From Paenibacillus sonchi (GTDB taxonomy: Bacteria; Bacillota; Bacilli; Paenibacillales; Paenibacillaceae), in contig NZ_CP068595.1 of NCBI RefSeq assembly GCF_016772475.1, positions 930,001 to 994,000 of the forward strand: a DNA stretch of 64,000 nt, written 5' to 3'. The notes below the pieces were generated by a model that saw only the letters and a list, made by a program, of their open reading frames with translations, searched no databases and was not told the DNA's origin. Both the position numbers and the translations under genes were made by a program. Shown piece after piece: positions 48,189-57,953 of the stretch. Position 1 is the stretch's first letter, and the number at the start of each line of letters is the position of its first letter.

Positions 48189-48337
48189 GAATGAAACCCT
48201 CCTTAAAATTGTTAATCTATCGTATCACAGGTAAATGCCTGTTAATACCTTGTCCAAGTGCGGCTTGCTGCAAGAAAACGGATACATCCCGGAGTAAATG
48301 ACAGAGGAGACCTGCTCCCCTGCAACTGAAGCTGTAA

Positions 48338-49242
48338 CTAGCTCTTCACGGCTCCAAGCGTCATGCCTTTGACGAAATATTTCTGAATAAACGGATAGAC
48401 CATCAGGATGGGCACAGTCACAACAATCGTAATCGCCATTTTGAGCGACTCCGGCGAGACCTGGTTGGAGGCCATTGAAGCAATATTGGAGCGGTAATCA
48501 CCGTTATTGCCACTGGTTGTGGTCTGCAGAACCTTCATCAGTTCATACTGCAGCGTGGTCAGATGAGGGCTGGACCCGTTATACAGATACGTATCAAACC
48601 AGGCATTCCATTGGCCCACGGCCAGGAACAATGAGATGGTCGCCAGCGCCGGCTTCAAAAGCGGCAAAATGACACGCAAGTAGATCGTGAAATCATTAGC
48701 CCCGTCCAGCTTCGCGGATTCCTGCAGCGCATAAGGCAAGCCGTCGATAAAGGAGCGGATGACGAACACATTGAAGGCACTAACCAGACCAGGAACAATG
48801 TAGACTGCAAAAGAGTTCATCATGCCCAGATCCTTGACCAGCATGTAAACCGGGATCATACCTCCGGATATATACATGGTCATCGCCAGAAATGTCGAAA
48901 CGAACTTGCGGCCTTGAAAGTCCGGACGGCTGACGGTGAATGCCAGCATTGAGGCGCTGATCAACCCGAGCAGGGTTCCGGCTACGGTCCGTAAAGCGGA
49001 TATCTTGAACCCTGTGACCAGCCCCGAGAAGGTGAAAATCTTCAAATAATTGTCCCAGGTAAATTCCCGGGATAGATTGTGATGCCGCCGCGTACACTGT
49101 CCACTGAATCATTCAGCGAGATCGCAAGCACATTTAGAAAAGGGTATATCGTGACTACAATCACGATTAGTACCACGAGATACACGATGAAGTCAAAAAT
49201 CCGGTCTGCCCACGACTTTCCTGTAAGAGCTGTATTTCCCAC
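48338..49242 (-). CDS. ABC transporter permease, LplC/YtcP-like (one frameshift)
   Basis: The reconstructed product has about 301 residues. It starts from the GTG at 49242, nine bases after AAAGGAG (MGNTALTGKSWADRIFDFIV). Six membrane helices and the EAA loop (SAKLDGANDFTIYLRVILPL) are present, and the protein ends FVKGMTLGAVKS. The frame breaks at the CCCGGG stretch 49066-49071; one added C or G restores Tyr-Pro-(Arg/Gly)-Glu-Phe-Thr-Trp-Asp-Asn-Tyr-Leu. It pairs with the LplB-like permease 65 bp upstream. Confidence 0.87.
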
Positions 49243-49307
49243 AATAATATTCTCCTTTCACGAAAAGGCAATTTGCTGCCACGATTGGTTAAAGGGACCT
49301 TGTCTAA

Positions 49308-50288
49308 TTACAGAAGGCTCTCTTTGGTTGTGCGTTTGAAGATTCCATTAATCGTAAACAGCAGAATTACACTGATCACAGAGTTGAATATATTGATCGC
49401 GGTACCGTAGGAATATCTCGCCATGCCCAGCCCGTATTTCAGAGAGTACAGATCGAGCACCTGCGAATAATCGGTAACGAGGTTGTTCTGAAGTAAGAAT
49501 TGCTTCTCAAAGCCGATATTAAGCAAGTTCCCAATCGACATGATCAGCAGAACGATAATGGTCGGGCGGATACCCGGCAGTGTAATATGCCATACCTGGC
49601 GGAGCCTGCTGGCACCGTCCACCCGGGACGCTTCGTAGAGCTCAGGTCCGATACCCGAAATAGCCGCAAGATAAATGATCGCGTTCCATCCGGTTTCTTT
49701 CCACACATCCGATAAGGTAACGATTCCCCAGAAGAGATGGCCCTGGGCCATAAACTGGATAGGCGAGTCTATAAATCCTATTCCTAACAAGATATCGTTT
49801 ACAAGACCATTTTCACTGGACAGCATTTTGGTTACAATACCAGCCGCAACCACCCATGATACAAAGTGGGGCAGATACGAGACGGTCTGAGCAAACCGTT
49901 TGAAAATGCCGAGGCGGACCTCATTAAGCAAAATGGCAAACGTTATCGGGAAAATAAAGCCTGCGACCAGGCCCATTCCGCTCATCGCCAGCGTATTGCG
50001 CAGCGCCAGAAGGAATTGCGAATCGCTGAACAGCGTCCTAAAGTGGTCAAAGCCCACCCATTCTTGTTCAAAAAAGCCGCGTGCGGGCTTGTACTTCTGG
50101 AACGCCATCGTCCAGCCCCATAACGGCAGATAGCTGAAGACGAATGCCCAGATTACAAACGGGATCGACATCATCCATAAATACTTCTGATTCTTAAAGT
50201 TTCTCCAAAACCGTCCTCCTGAAGCAGGCTTTTTGTTGCGCATTCGGGAATCCGGCGGGATTGGAGCAGTTGCTGTGTCCGCTTTCAT
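49308..50288 (-). CDS. ABC transporter permease, LplB-like
   Basis: This 326-residue permease has a positively charged N-terminus, then LWMMSIPFVIWAFVFSYLPL. The EAA loop is PELYEASRVDGASRLRQVWH, and NLVTDYSQVLDLYSLKYGLG is characteristic of LplB proteins. GAGGAGGGGG precedes the start. It is the first gene of the importer operon (permease, permease, binding protein, GH95). No ATPase is present, so a shared MsmX-type ATPase is likely. Confidence 0.92.
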   Translation of the reverse strand: MKADTATAPIPPDSRMRNKKPASGGRFWRNFKNQKYLWMMSIPFVIWAFVFSYLPLWGWTMAFQKYKPARGFFEQEWVGFDHFRTLFSDSQFLLALRNTLAMSGMGLVAGFIFPITFAILLNEVRLGIFKRFAQTVSYLPHFVSWVVAAGIVTKMLSSENGLVNDILLGIGFIDSPIQFMAQGHLFWGIVTLSDVWKETGWNAIIYLAAISGIGPELYEASRVDGASRLRQVWHITLPGIRPTIIVLLIMSIGNLLNIGFEKQFLLQNNLVTDYSQVLDLYSLKYGLGMARYSYGTAINIFNSVISVILLFTINGIFKRTTKESLL

Positions 50289-50417
50289 AAAGCCCCCTCC
50301 TCTCTATGTCTATTATTCTAGAACGCTGTAAGCGATTGCAGTACCCTATAAATTTGATCTAAAATCAGATAGAAATTAGAGATTTGAGAACGCCCCCCGT
50401 GAACCCTACGGTAACTC

Positions 50418-50612
50418 TTTAAGTGGAAAAAGGTTACCTAATTTGCCGGAGTACCCTATCCTCGGGCAGATGAAGTGGAAAAAGGGACACTAATTCAGCT
50501 CATTTCGCCATTGGACAAGAAAAGTGGCCCAATTAAGTTTACTTTTTCCACTTAAAGCTCAGGATTTTTTAATTTCCGGAAAAATAAGTTCCCTTATTCC
50601 AACTAGCACCTG
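50418..50612. repeat. Dispersed intergenic repeat with AAGTGGAAAAAG / CTTTTTCCACTT arms
   Basis: Two AAGTGGAAAAAGG units (50418 and near 50474) face TTTACTTTTTCCACTTAAAG (around 50540). The CTAATTCAGCTCATTTCG and CCAATTAAGTTT blocks are shared with 8749-8861. It lies in the 0.7-kb gap between the importer operon and the YesN-like gene. Confidence 0.7.
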
Positions 50613-50654
50613 CGTAGAAGCCGGTAAACAAGTGTTAGTTGGAATTAGGATATC

Positions 50655-50870
50655 TATATAAGTTGAACTTTATTTTTACATTGTGGGGTACAATCGTAAC
50701 TACGGGTAATGTTTGGACTTCCAGCCGCTGTTGTCCCCAAATTTCTTGATTGGAACCGCCTTTTGCGGTTGAAATCCGGTGACAAAGGCGGACGCTACCG
50801 CTCTTCCAGTTCCAAACTTCCCCTCCGCACTTCTACCCTTTTTATGAATTTTTCAAGTTCAACTTATATA
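50655..50870. mobile_element. 216-bp MITE-like element with perfect 16-bp terminal inverted repeats
   Basis: The ends are TATATAAGTTGAACTT (50655-50670) and AAGTTCAACTTATATA (50855-50870). The interior contains nested palindromes: TTGTCCCCAAATTT facing AAATCCGGTGACAA, around ACCGCCTTTTGCGGTT. It encodes nothing. A left half occurs at 8866-8910, and the internal TTGTCCCC...GGTGACAA part recurs inside the IS1182 remnants near 31080 and 32645. Confidence 0.75.
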
Positions 50871-50932
50871 AACCGACGAATCCCTCAGAACTCGGCCTTC
50901 AACACTCCAACAACAAAACATATAAATCTCTC

Positions 50933-50971
50933 AAAAAAGCAGCCCGGCTGAAATAGCCGGACCGCTTTTTT
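50933..50971 (-). terminator. Rho-independent terminator of the YesMN operon
   Basis: On the minus strand AAAAAGCGGTCCGGCT pairs with AGCCGGGCTGCTTTTTT around ATTTC. It starts 16 bp beyond the reconstructed YesN stop at 50987, supporting that stop rather than the longer sequenced frame, which would run through the terminator. Confidence 0.9.
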
Positions 50972-50986
50972 CCAGTGCAAACGCAC

Positions 50987-52539
50987 TCAGTTATTTTTGC
51001 GGAAGGAACTGGGGAGGTCCCGACATATTTACGGAACTTGGCGTTGAAATAATCAGAGTTCATGTAGCCAACCTTCTCGGCCACTTCATATACCTTCATC
51101 CCCTGGGCTAAAAACTCTTTGGCTTTCTCAATCCGCACCTTATCCAGGTAAGTGTTGAAATACTCGCCGGTGGTATTCTTGAACATCTTGCCCAGATAGG
51201 CACTGTTATAACTGAACAACTCGGATAACGTCTCCAGCTTCAGGTTCTCGTTATACCTGCGCTGGATCAGCTCCGTAATTTTCTTGATCTCGTTCCCCTT
51301 GACGCCGCTGGTCATCTGCCCTGCGATCTCAGCCAGAAAGGCTACGGACTGCTCCTGAAGATCCTCAAGATAGTGGCTCTGGTACAGCTCTCCAATCGGC
51401 GGAAAGTGCTTGGCTGTATTATTGCGGATCTCCGGGTATACCGGCTCCAGCCTGGCTAATACCGTGCTGAGAATGCGCACGAAGGTGTCTTTGATCTGCT
51501 GCTCCTCTCCGCCTGCGGCGATCAGTCCGGCGCTGATCGCCTGTACCAGCGGCTCAATGGCCGCCCGGCTTCCGGTTTCGACGGCCAGCAGCAGACGGCT
51601 CTCCGCATCCGTCACCTGCTCTGTATCCGCTTCCCCGGAACCAGGGAACAACATCTCTGATGGATCTGCAGTAAGCATCCTCCCTTTGCGATAAAAGAAG
51701 GCCCGCCGCAACAAGGCACGCGCCGCATTGAACGATTCCGCTGCTTCTTCCGGCCGGGGAACCGCCCCTCCCGCAGCAGCGGTGAAGTTGAACCCGCATG
51801 GGCAGATCAGCCCGGCGAGCTCATCAATCAGGTGCTCCCGGCGCATCCCATCCTGCAGCGGCTCCTTCAGCAGCAGGCCGATATACGGCGGCAGCGTAAA
51901 AAACAGCCGGTCTCCGCTGCCGGCGAAATGCTGCTCCACAGCAGCAATGATCTTCCGTTCTTCCTCTTCGTTGGCATGGGCAGGCGCAAGCAGCTCTATC
52001 AGAACCACCTCCACACGGCCGGGCGTTAGGCCAAGCGCAGCGGCCTGCTTGCCCGGATCGTCCGCCCCGGACTCTTCTGCCGGCGGCTGCAGCAATGCAC
52101 GCAGCAGACCCTCCCGGTTGCGGGTGGGCTCCTCTTCGTTCCAGCGGCTAAAGCGGTCTTCCCTGTCAATGGTTTCCCGCAGCTCCTTCAGGAGGGAGAT
52201 CATCTCCTCCTCATCCACCGGTTTCAGCAAATACCCGTCGATCCGGTAGCCAATCGCCCGCTTCGCATAATCAAAATCGGCATGCCCGCTTAAGATCAGC
52301 ACATGGCTTGTCGAGCCTTCGTTCCGAAGCTCACCGATCAGCTCCAGCCCGTCCATTCCCGGCATGCGGATATCCACCACAATCAGCTCGGGATCATGGA
52401 TATGGTATTTTTCAAGGGCCTGCAAGCCATTAGCCGCCGTGGCCACTACCGTAAATCCCAACTGTTCCCATGGAATCAAAGCTCTCAGGCCTTCACGCAG
52501 CTTGGGCTCATCATCCACAATCAGCACTTTAATCATCAT
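50987..52539 (-). CDS. YesN-like response regulator, AraC-type (frameshift near the end)
   Basis: The reconstructed product has 517 residues. A receiver (VLIVDDEPKLREGLRALIPW, phospho-Asp in LIVVDIRMPGMDG) is joined by a long linker to a C-terminal AraC DNA-binding domain (LETLSELFSYNSAYLGKMFK, then VGYMNSDYFNAKFRKYVGTS). Adding one base to the GGGG run 51011-51014 (plus strand) gives the usual ending Thr-Ser-Pro-Ser-Ser-Phe-Arg-Lys-Asn-Asn and a stop at 50987, just before a terminator. Without it the frame reads on to 50899 with an unrelated tail. It overlaps the kinase gene by four bases and should activate the importer/GH95 operon downstream. Confidence 0.88.
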
Positions 52540-54319
52540 TTTGCAACCTCCATTGGGATGCGGAAGGAGATCCTGGTGCCTTCGCTCGGATGGCTCTCGA
52601 TCGTCAGTCCGTACTTCTCACCATAGGACAGTTTTAAGCGGTCATGCACATTGCGCAGACCAATCCTTGCCCCTTCCTGCTCCTCCTGAGTCTCCAGCGT
52701 AATCCGTATCTGCTCCAGCCTGTCCCGTGTGATTCCTACTCCGTTATCTGTAATCGTAAATACGGCATGATCCTGCTCATACCGGATCTCCACCGTCACC
52801 ACCGCCCCTTCCAGGGTGTTGTCCAAGCCATGAATGACCGCATTCTCCACAAGCGGCTGAATGATCAGCGGCGGCATGGAGAGAGATTCTATGGCCGGAT
52901 CTACGATAAAATGATATTTTAACCGCTCTTCATAGCGGAATTGCTGAATCTCCAGGTAACATCTGACCATATCCAGCTCCTGCTTCAGTGTAACCTTGCT
53001 GCGCCCGACTTCAAGGCTGCTTCGCATCATTTGGCCGAGAAGACGGACAACCCTGGCAATTTCCTGCTGGTTTTTCATATGGGCTTCCATGCGGATCGAC
53101 TCCAGCGCATTGAATAAAAAATGGGGGTTGATCTGGCTCGCCAGCATTTTGAAGCGGATATCATTCTGCTTCTGCTGCAGCAGGCTGTTCTGCTCATTAG
53201 ATACCTGCACTTCAAGCATCAGGTCATGGATACTGCGCACCATGGAATTGAACTGCCGCGCGAGCAGCGCAATCTCATCCTTGCCGTCAATTTGCAGCGA
53301 GGTGTCAAAATCCCCTGTGCCCACCCGGTTGATATGCTTGCTGAGATGCAGCAGACGTCGGGAGAAGAGCGAAGAAAAGCTAAAAATCAGCAGGAAAGCC
53401 AATACTACGCTGATGGCGATGACCGAAAGCGCCAGCCGGATAATCCGGTTGGGTTCTTTGACAATGCTGTCAATGGAAAAGACTGAGACGACCCTTAGGG
53501 CGTTGCGGCTGGCCTGCGGACTCAGCTCATCAATCACAATTTGGGATGGCTCCCCGTCCACTACTGCCTCATAGCTGCCGCTCCCCCGCCCCAGCAGTTT
53601 GGTATCAAACGAGATATCGGCCAATGTCTTGCCTTCCCGTTCTTTCCGGTTCGAGGCAATAATATTGTTCTGGTCATCCACAATCATGGTATCAAATGAT
53701 TCCTGGTTCAAAATGGACGTCAGCTTATTGCTGTTGACATTGATGACCAGCACTCCGGTTTTGCTGGACCCCTCCAGCTCTATTTTGCGGACAAGACTTA
53801 AATATTTGTGGTGATCCCGCTCGTCTTCAATATATTCCCAGCCTACCAACCCCTCATACCGCTGTGCGCGCTGATACCACTCGCTCTCTTTAATGGCCGG
53901 TGAAGGGTTAATCAGCTCCCAGTTATTAAGCAGTGAGGAGTTGTCCGTATATAGACGAATATTGCTGATCTCCGAATACAGCCGTAGGTATTCCCGCACA
54001 TCTGTATAGTCCTGGTAAGCCTTCACCACTTCATAAATACTCTCATATTTTCGGACGGCCAATCGTTTCAGCCGGGTATCGTTGTTCAACCGGTAGGAAA
54101 TATCCTGGGAGACACCAATAACCTCTTCCGTTCTTTTGCGGACCCGGTCTACGTTAGTGGAGGCTTGCTCCAGGGCATTGTCAAAGGCCATCGTCCTCAT
54201 CTCAAAAGTCAGATACCCCCCTACCAGCAGCACGGGCAGCAAGGTCACCCCAAAAAGGCAAGCAGCAGCTTATTACGGATTTTTATATCATTCATCAACT
54301 TGACGAACCAGTGAAACAT
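52536..54319 (-). CDS. YesM-like sensor histidine kinase (frameshift at the N-terminus)
   Basis: The reconstructed product has 594 residues. The ATG at 54319 follows GGGGAGG by nine bases (MFHWFVKLMNDIKIRNKLLL). The CCCC run 54248-54251 needs one more base to read Ala-Phe-Leu-Gly-Val-Thr-Leu-Leu-Pro through the first TM helix. A large extracellular sensor domain, a second TM (LALSVIAISVVLAFLLIFSF), HAMP, a His_kinase domain (QINPHFLFNALESIRMEAHM) and HATPase (PLIIQPLVENAVIHGLDNT) follow. YesM/YesN pairs typically sense oligosaccharides and control adjacent ABC importers. Confidence 0.88.
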
Positions 54320-54410
54320 GGCTTTACGCCTCCCCTGACCCTCTTTTTCCCGGTAAGGCTACTCCCTTGGAATACACATACATTACAGAAATTCGATGAA
54401 AACGGCAACA

Positions 54411-54441
54411 AAAAGCCCTCCGCGCGTAGCGAAAGGCTCTT
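54411..54441 (-). terminator. Rho-independent terminator of xylB
   Basis: On the minus strand AGCCTTTCGC pairs with GCGGAGGGCT (two G-U pairs) and is followed by TTTTTG. It begins 38 bp after the xylB stop. Confidence 0.7.
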
Positions 54442-54478
54442 GGGATAAAGTGAAGCAGCCATTACAGCACGCGGGAAG

Positions 54479-55975
54479 CTATTTCCGGTAAGCCGCCAGT
54501 TTGTCGTTAAGTTCACGGGTTTGGCCGTATACTTGCTGATAGAGATGAAACAATCCGTCATAGACTTCAGCCTGCTGCGCATTGGGTTTGTACACTTCCG
54601 CAGGACGGATGAAGGCCTCTGCGCATTCACTCAGGGAGGCAAACCAGCCGCTGCCGTAAGCTGCAAGCATTGCCGCCCCCATAGCCGGTCCCTGCTCGCT
54701 CTCCAGCTTGATAATCGAGGCATTGAAAATATCCGCCTGCATCTGCAGCCAGGCTTCATTTTTGGCGCCGCCGCCGATGGCTACAACCTCGGTGATTTCC
54801 TTGCCGGAATCACGCACGATATCAATTGATTCACGCAGCGAGAACGTAATCCCCTCCAGCACCGAACGGGTGAAGTGGGCCAGCGTATGGCCGGCATCCA
54901 TGCCGATGAAGCTGCCGCGGATATTCGGGTCAGGATGCGGGGTGCGTTCGCCGACAATATACGGTGTGAACAGCAGGCCGCCGCTGCCGGCCGGAATGGA
55001 GTCTACGCCTTGAAGCAGTTCATCAAAGCTTTTATCCCCGGCAAAGGTTTCCTTGAACCAGGTAAGGCTGTAACCGGCAGCCAGCGTAACGCCCATGATG
55101 TAATAGGCATCCTTCTCTCCGTGGTTGAAGAAATGCACCTTGCCTTCCAGGTTCAAGTCCTTGTTGCTCTCATAAGACAGCACCACCCCGGAGGTGCCGA
55201 TGCTGCACATGGTCCGGCCTTCGCCAAGAATGCCGGCACCAAGTGCGCCGCAGGCGTTATCTGCGCCGCCGGCGAACACTTTGGTGGAAGGCAGCAGGCC
55301 GGAAGCTTCGGCAATCTCGGGCAGCAGTGTGCCGGTCAGATCGAATGATTCCACTAGCTTTGGACAGAGTGAGAACGGCAAGCCGAAGGCCTCCGTAATT
55401 TCGGCGCTCCAGGTTTTAGCGCCCACATCCAGCAGCAGCGTACCTGCCGCATCGGAGTAATCCATGGCATAGTCACCGGTCAGCCGGTAGCGCACATAAT
55501 CTTTCGGCAGCAGGAACAGCGCGGCCTGTGCCAGCACTTCAGGTTCATTCTCCTGCACCCACACAATCTTGGGCAGCGTGAAACCTTCCAGCGCACGGTT
55601 TCTGGCAATCCCGATCAGCTTGCTGCCGAGTGTCTGCTCGATCTTCCGGCACTGCGCCGTAGTCCGGGTATCGTTCCAGAGAATGGCCGGACGCAGCACC
55701 TTGCCTTCACGGTCCACCAGCACCAGCCCGTGCATCTGCCCGGAGAAGCTGATGCCGTCTACCTGCGAAGGGTCCACGCCTGATACTTCGATCAGACGGC
55801 GCAGGCTGACCAGTGTGCCCTGTACCCAATCCTCAGGGTTCTGCTCGCTCCAGTTCGGCTGCGGGCGGCTTAAGGGATACGATTCGGAATGCTCAAAAGC
55901 CACCTTCCCCTGCGGGTCTACCAATACTGTCTTTACCGCACTGGTACCAAGATCGACACCGATTACATATTTCAT
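54479..55975 (-). CDS. xylB: Xylulokinase XylB
   Basis: This 498-residue FGGY-family sugar kinase begins MKYVIGVDLGTSAVKTVLVD (phosphate-binding loop). GISFSGQMHGLVLVDREGKV and ILWNDTRTTAQCRKIEQTLG are xylulokinase signatures, and FAGGADNACGALGAGI and VVAIGGGAKNEAWLQMQADI complete the fold. It phosphorylates D-xylulose to xylulose 5-phosphate, entering the pentose phosphate pathway. AGGAGG precedes the ATG directly after a tandem repeated leader. It lies downstream of xylA on the same strand. Confidence 0.95.
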   Translation of the reverse strand: MKYVIGVDLGTSAVKTVLVDPQGKVAFEHSESYPLSRPQPNWSEQNPEDWVQGTLVSLRRLIEVSGVDPSQVDGISFSGQMHGLVLVDREGKVLRPAILWNDTRTTAQCRKIEQTLGSKLIGIARNRALEGFTLPKIVWVQENEPEVLAQAALFLLPKDYVRYRLTGDYAMDYSDAAGTLLLDVGAKTWSAEITEAFGLPFSLCPKLVESFDLTGTLLPEIAEASGLLPSTKVFAGGADNACGALGAGILGEGRTMCSIGTSGVVLSYESNKDLNLEGKVHFFNHGEKDAYYIMGVTLAAGYSLTWFKETFAGDKSFDELLQGVDSIPAGSGGLLFTPYIVGERTPHPDPNIRGSFIGMDAGHTLAHFTRSVLEGITFSLRESIDIVRDSGKEITEVVAIGGGAKNEAWLQMQADIFNASIIKLESEQGPAMGAAMLAAYGSGWFASLSECAEAFIRPAEVYKPNAQQAEVYDGLFHLYQQVYGQTRELNDKLAAYRK

Positions 55976-55990
55976 AGTTATCCTCCTAAA

Positions 55991-56120
55991 AGTTTTGCGA
56001 GCTTCTGCTTCTTGAATTTACTTCAAGCAAAACTCGCTTCGGAAGCATTTGCTTAAGTTTTGCGAGCTTCTGCTTCCTGAAATTACTTCAAGCAAAACCC
56101 GTTTCGTAAGCATCTGCTTA
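55991..56120 (-). repeat. Two tandem 65-bp units directly upstream of the xylB ribosome binding site
   Basis: Unit 1 is 55991-56055 and unit 2 is 56056-56120, differing at only a few positions. Each starts AGTTTTGCGAGCTTCTGCTT and ends with GCTTA (plus strand). In the transcript each unit contains GAGTTTTGC facing GCAAAACT, CTTGAA facing TTCAAG, and AAGCAAATGCTT. The first bases of unit 1 adjoin the AGGAGG of xylB. A related copy precedes the glutaredoxin gene. Confidence 0.85.
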
Positions 56121-56150
56121 GTTATATGAAGCGTTGCCTGTCTATTCATC

Positions 56151-56190
56151 AAAAAAGGGGCTGCCGAAGAATGCTCTCTTCAGCAACCCC
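56151..56190 (-). terminator. Rho-independent terminator of xylA
   Basis: On the minus strand GGGGTTGCTGAAGA pairs with TCTTCGGCAGCCCC (minor mismatch) and is followed by TTTTTT. It begins 40 bp after the xylA stop, so xylB expression needs read-through or its own promoter. Confidence 0.88.
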
Positions 56191-56229
56191 CGTTGCGTTA
56201 ATGTTTCAGGCTTGACCTAAGTCCCGCTC

Positions 56230-57549
56230 TTATTGCTCAGCAAGGATGTATTGGTTGAGTGTGGCTCTCAGCAGTTCTTGACGCCCGGACTCATTCTTGC
56301 GCGGATTCTCATTGTTCAGCGCATAGTCAGCCAGCGAAGCCAGCGTGGCTTTGCCGGATACGATATCAGCGCCAACGCCTTCAGTGAAGCTGCTATAGCG
56401 CTTATCGATGAAGTTCTCAAATACGCGGTCTTCAAGCAGCTTGGCAGCCACTTTCAGGCCTTTGGCATAGATGTCCATACCGGAGATGTGGGCCAGGAAC
56501 AGATCTTCCGGCTCAAAGGAAGGACGACGTACTTTGGAGTCGAAGTTGATTCCGCCTTTGCCAAGTCCATCGTTCTTCAGCACTTCATACAGCGTCAGGG
56601 TAGCATCATAAATGCTTGCAGGGAATTCATCGGTATCCCAGCCGAGCAATGGATCGCCCTGGTTGGCATCAAGGGATCCCAGCATGCCGTTGATGCGGGC
56701 TACGCGCAGCTCATGCTCGAAAGTATGGCCGGCAAGTGTCGCATGGTTGGCTTCAAGGTTCAGCTTGAAGTGCTTGTCGAGATTATATTTCTGCAGGAAC
56801 GCAATCGTTGTTGCTGCATCGAAGTCATATTGGTGTTTGGTAGGCTCTTTTGGTTTAGGCTCGATCAGGAATTGGCCGTCGAAGCCGATTTCCTTGGCAT
56901 AATCTACAGCCATGCTGAACAGGCGGGCAATGTTGTCCTGCTCCAGGCTCATGTCGGTATTCAGCAGGGTTTCGTAGCCTTCACGGCCACCCCAGAATAC
57001 ATAGTTGTCTGCGCCCAGACGTTTACCCACTTCCAGGCCTTTCTTCACTTGTGCAGCAGCGTGTGCGTATACATCAGCATTGCAGGTGGAGCCTGCACCG
57101 TGCATGTAGCGCGGGTTAGTGAACATGTTGGCAGTGTTCCATAGCAACTTTTTGCCGGAAGCCTTCATGCCTTGTTCAAGGATATCTACGATAGTATCGA
57201 TGTTGCTGTAGAATTCACGCAAAGATGCGCCTTCAGGAGCGATGTCCACATCATGGAAGCAGTAGTAATGAAGGTCCATCTTTTCCATGAATTCAAAAGC
57301 TGCTTCCGCACGGGCTTTCGCTTTGTCCAAAGTGCTGAGCTTATCCCAGGCCCGGACTGCAGTTTCTGCGCCGAACGGATCGGAACCGCCAGCGGTTAGT
57401 GTATGCCAATAAGCCATTGCAAACTTCAGGTGCTCTTCCATGGTTTTGCCGGCTACGATTTCTTTCGGGTTGTAGAATTTAAATGCGTAAGGGTTGGTGG
57501 AACGGCTTCCCTCGTAAGAGATCTTGCCTACAGATTCAAAATAAGCCAT
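56230..57549 (-). CDS. xylA: Xylose isomerase XylA
   Basis: This protein of about 439 residues starts at the ATG at 57549 ([14 protein letters not shown]), with GAGGAGG upstream. It shows [20 protein letters not shown] with the catalytic His/Asp pair, [20 protein letters not shown], and [20 protein letters not shown] containing a metal ligand. [20 protein letters not shown] carries further metal ligands. It converts D-xylose to D-xylulose using Mg, Mn or Co. A cre-like site and a xyl operator candidate lie upstream, and xylR is divergent. Confidence 0.96.
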   Translation of the reverse strand: MAYFESVGKISYEGSRSTNPYAFKFYNPKEIVAGKTMEEHLKFAMAYWHTLTAGGSDPFGAETAVRAWDKLSTLDKAKARAEAAFEFMEKMDLHYYCFHDVDIAPEGASLREFYSNIDTIVDILEQGMKASGKKLLWNTANMFTNPRYMHGAGSTCNADVYAHAAAQVKKGLEVGKRLGADNYVFWGGREGYETLLNTDMSLEQDNIARLFSMAVDYAKEIGFDGQFLIEPKPKEPTKHQYDFDAATTIAFLQKYNLDKHFKLNLEANHATLAGHTFEHELRVARINGMLGSLDANQGDPLLGWDTDEFPASIYDATLTLYEVLKNDGLGKGGINFDSKVRRPSFEPEDLFLAHISGMDIYAKGLKVAAKLLEDRVFENFIDKRYSSFTEGVGADIVSGKATLASLADYALNNENPRKNESGRQELLRATLNQYILAEQ

Positions 57550-57580
57550 TGTGAAATCCTCCTCGATATTTTGCTTCGCC

Positions 57581-57594
57581 CGCAAGCGTTTACA
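57581..57594 (-). promoter_or_regulatory. cre-like site in the xylA leader
   Basis: On the minus strand TGTAAACGCTTGCG matches the catabolite-responsive consensus at 13 of 14 positions. It lies between the xylA promoter and start codon, where CcpA would block elongation. Confidence 0.6.
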
Positions 57595-57618
57595 GCATCA
57601 TCTTAACACATCTTTTTG

Positions 57619-57650
57619 ACTTTGTATATTGGTTAAACAAAGTTTTTTGC
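57619..57650 (-). promoter_or_regulatory. xylA promoter with XylR operator candidate
   Basis: An inverted repeat ACTTTGT (57619-57625) and ACAAAGT (57637-57643) overlaps a minus-strand promoter, with -35 TTGCAA just upstream of AAAACTTTGTTTAACC and -10 TATACA. Arm spacing and the TTTGTTTAA core resemble xyl operators of Bacillus. Confidence 0.5.
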
Positions 57651-57953
57651 AACTTTATTTTCTTCTGGCATGGCCTCCGGCCAGTCCCTTCAATTACGCG
57701 ATTCTCTCTGCAGACTGTCTGCTAATCATGAACATAAAGTACCCCTGAGCACTGCTCGCTATGCGTCTGCCGCAGCAAGACTTGCAGTCCCACAGCTGAT
57801 AGACTCTCCATCATGCTTCTCCCTCGCTGTACCTGGTGCCGTAACCTTTCAGAATAAAAATGCTGGTGCTTGCCTGTTGCATTTTCGCGCGCATCACACT
57901 AGACTAAGTGGCATACTGTACATGAGAACGTTGCCAAGAAGGAAGTGTAAGAC

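Noticed and set aside
50899..50986. Extra C-terminal tail on the YesN-like regulator
   Set aside because: It would read through a strong terminator, and adding one base to the adjacent run gives the normal AraC-domain ending and a stop at 50987.
57586..57953. A plus-strand reading frame across the xylA-xylR intergenic region
   Set aside because: It overlaps the operator and promoter region, shows no family motif and has no ribosome binding site.
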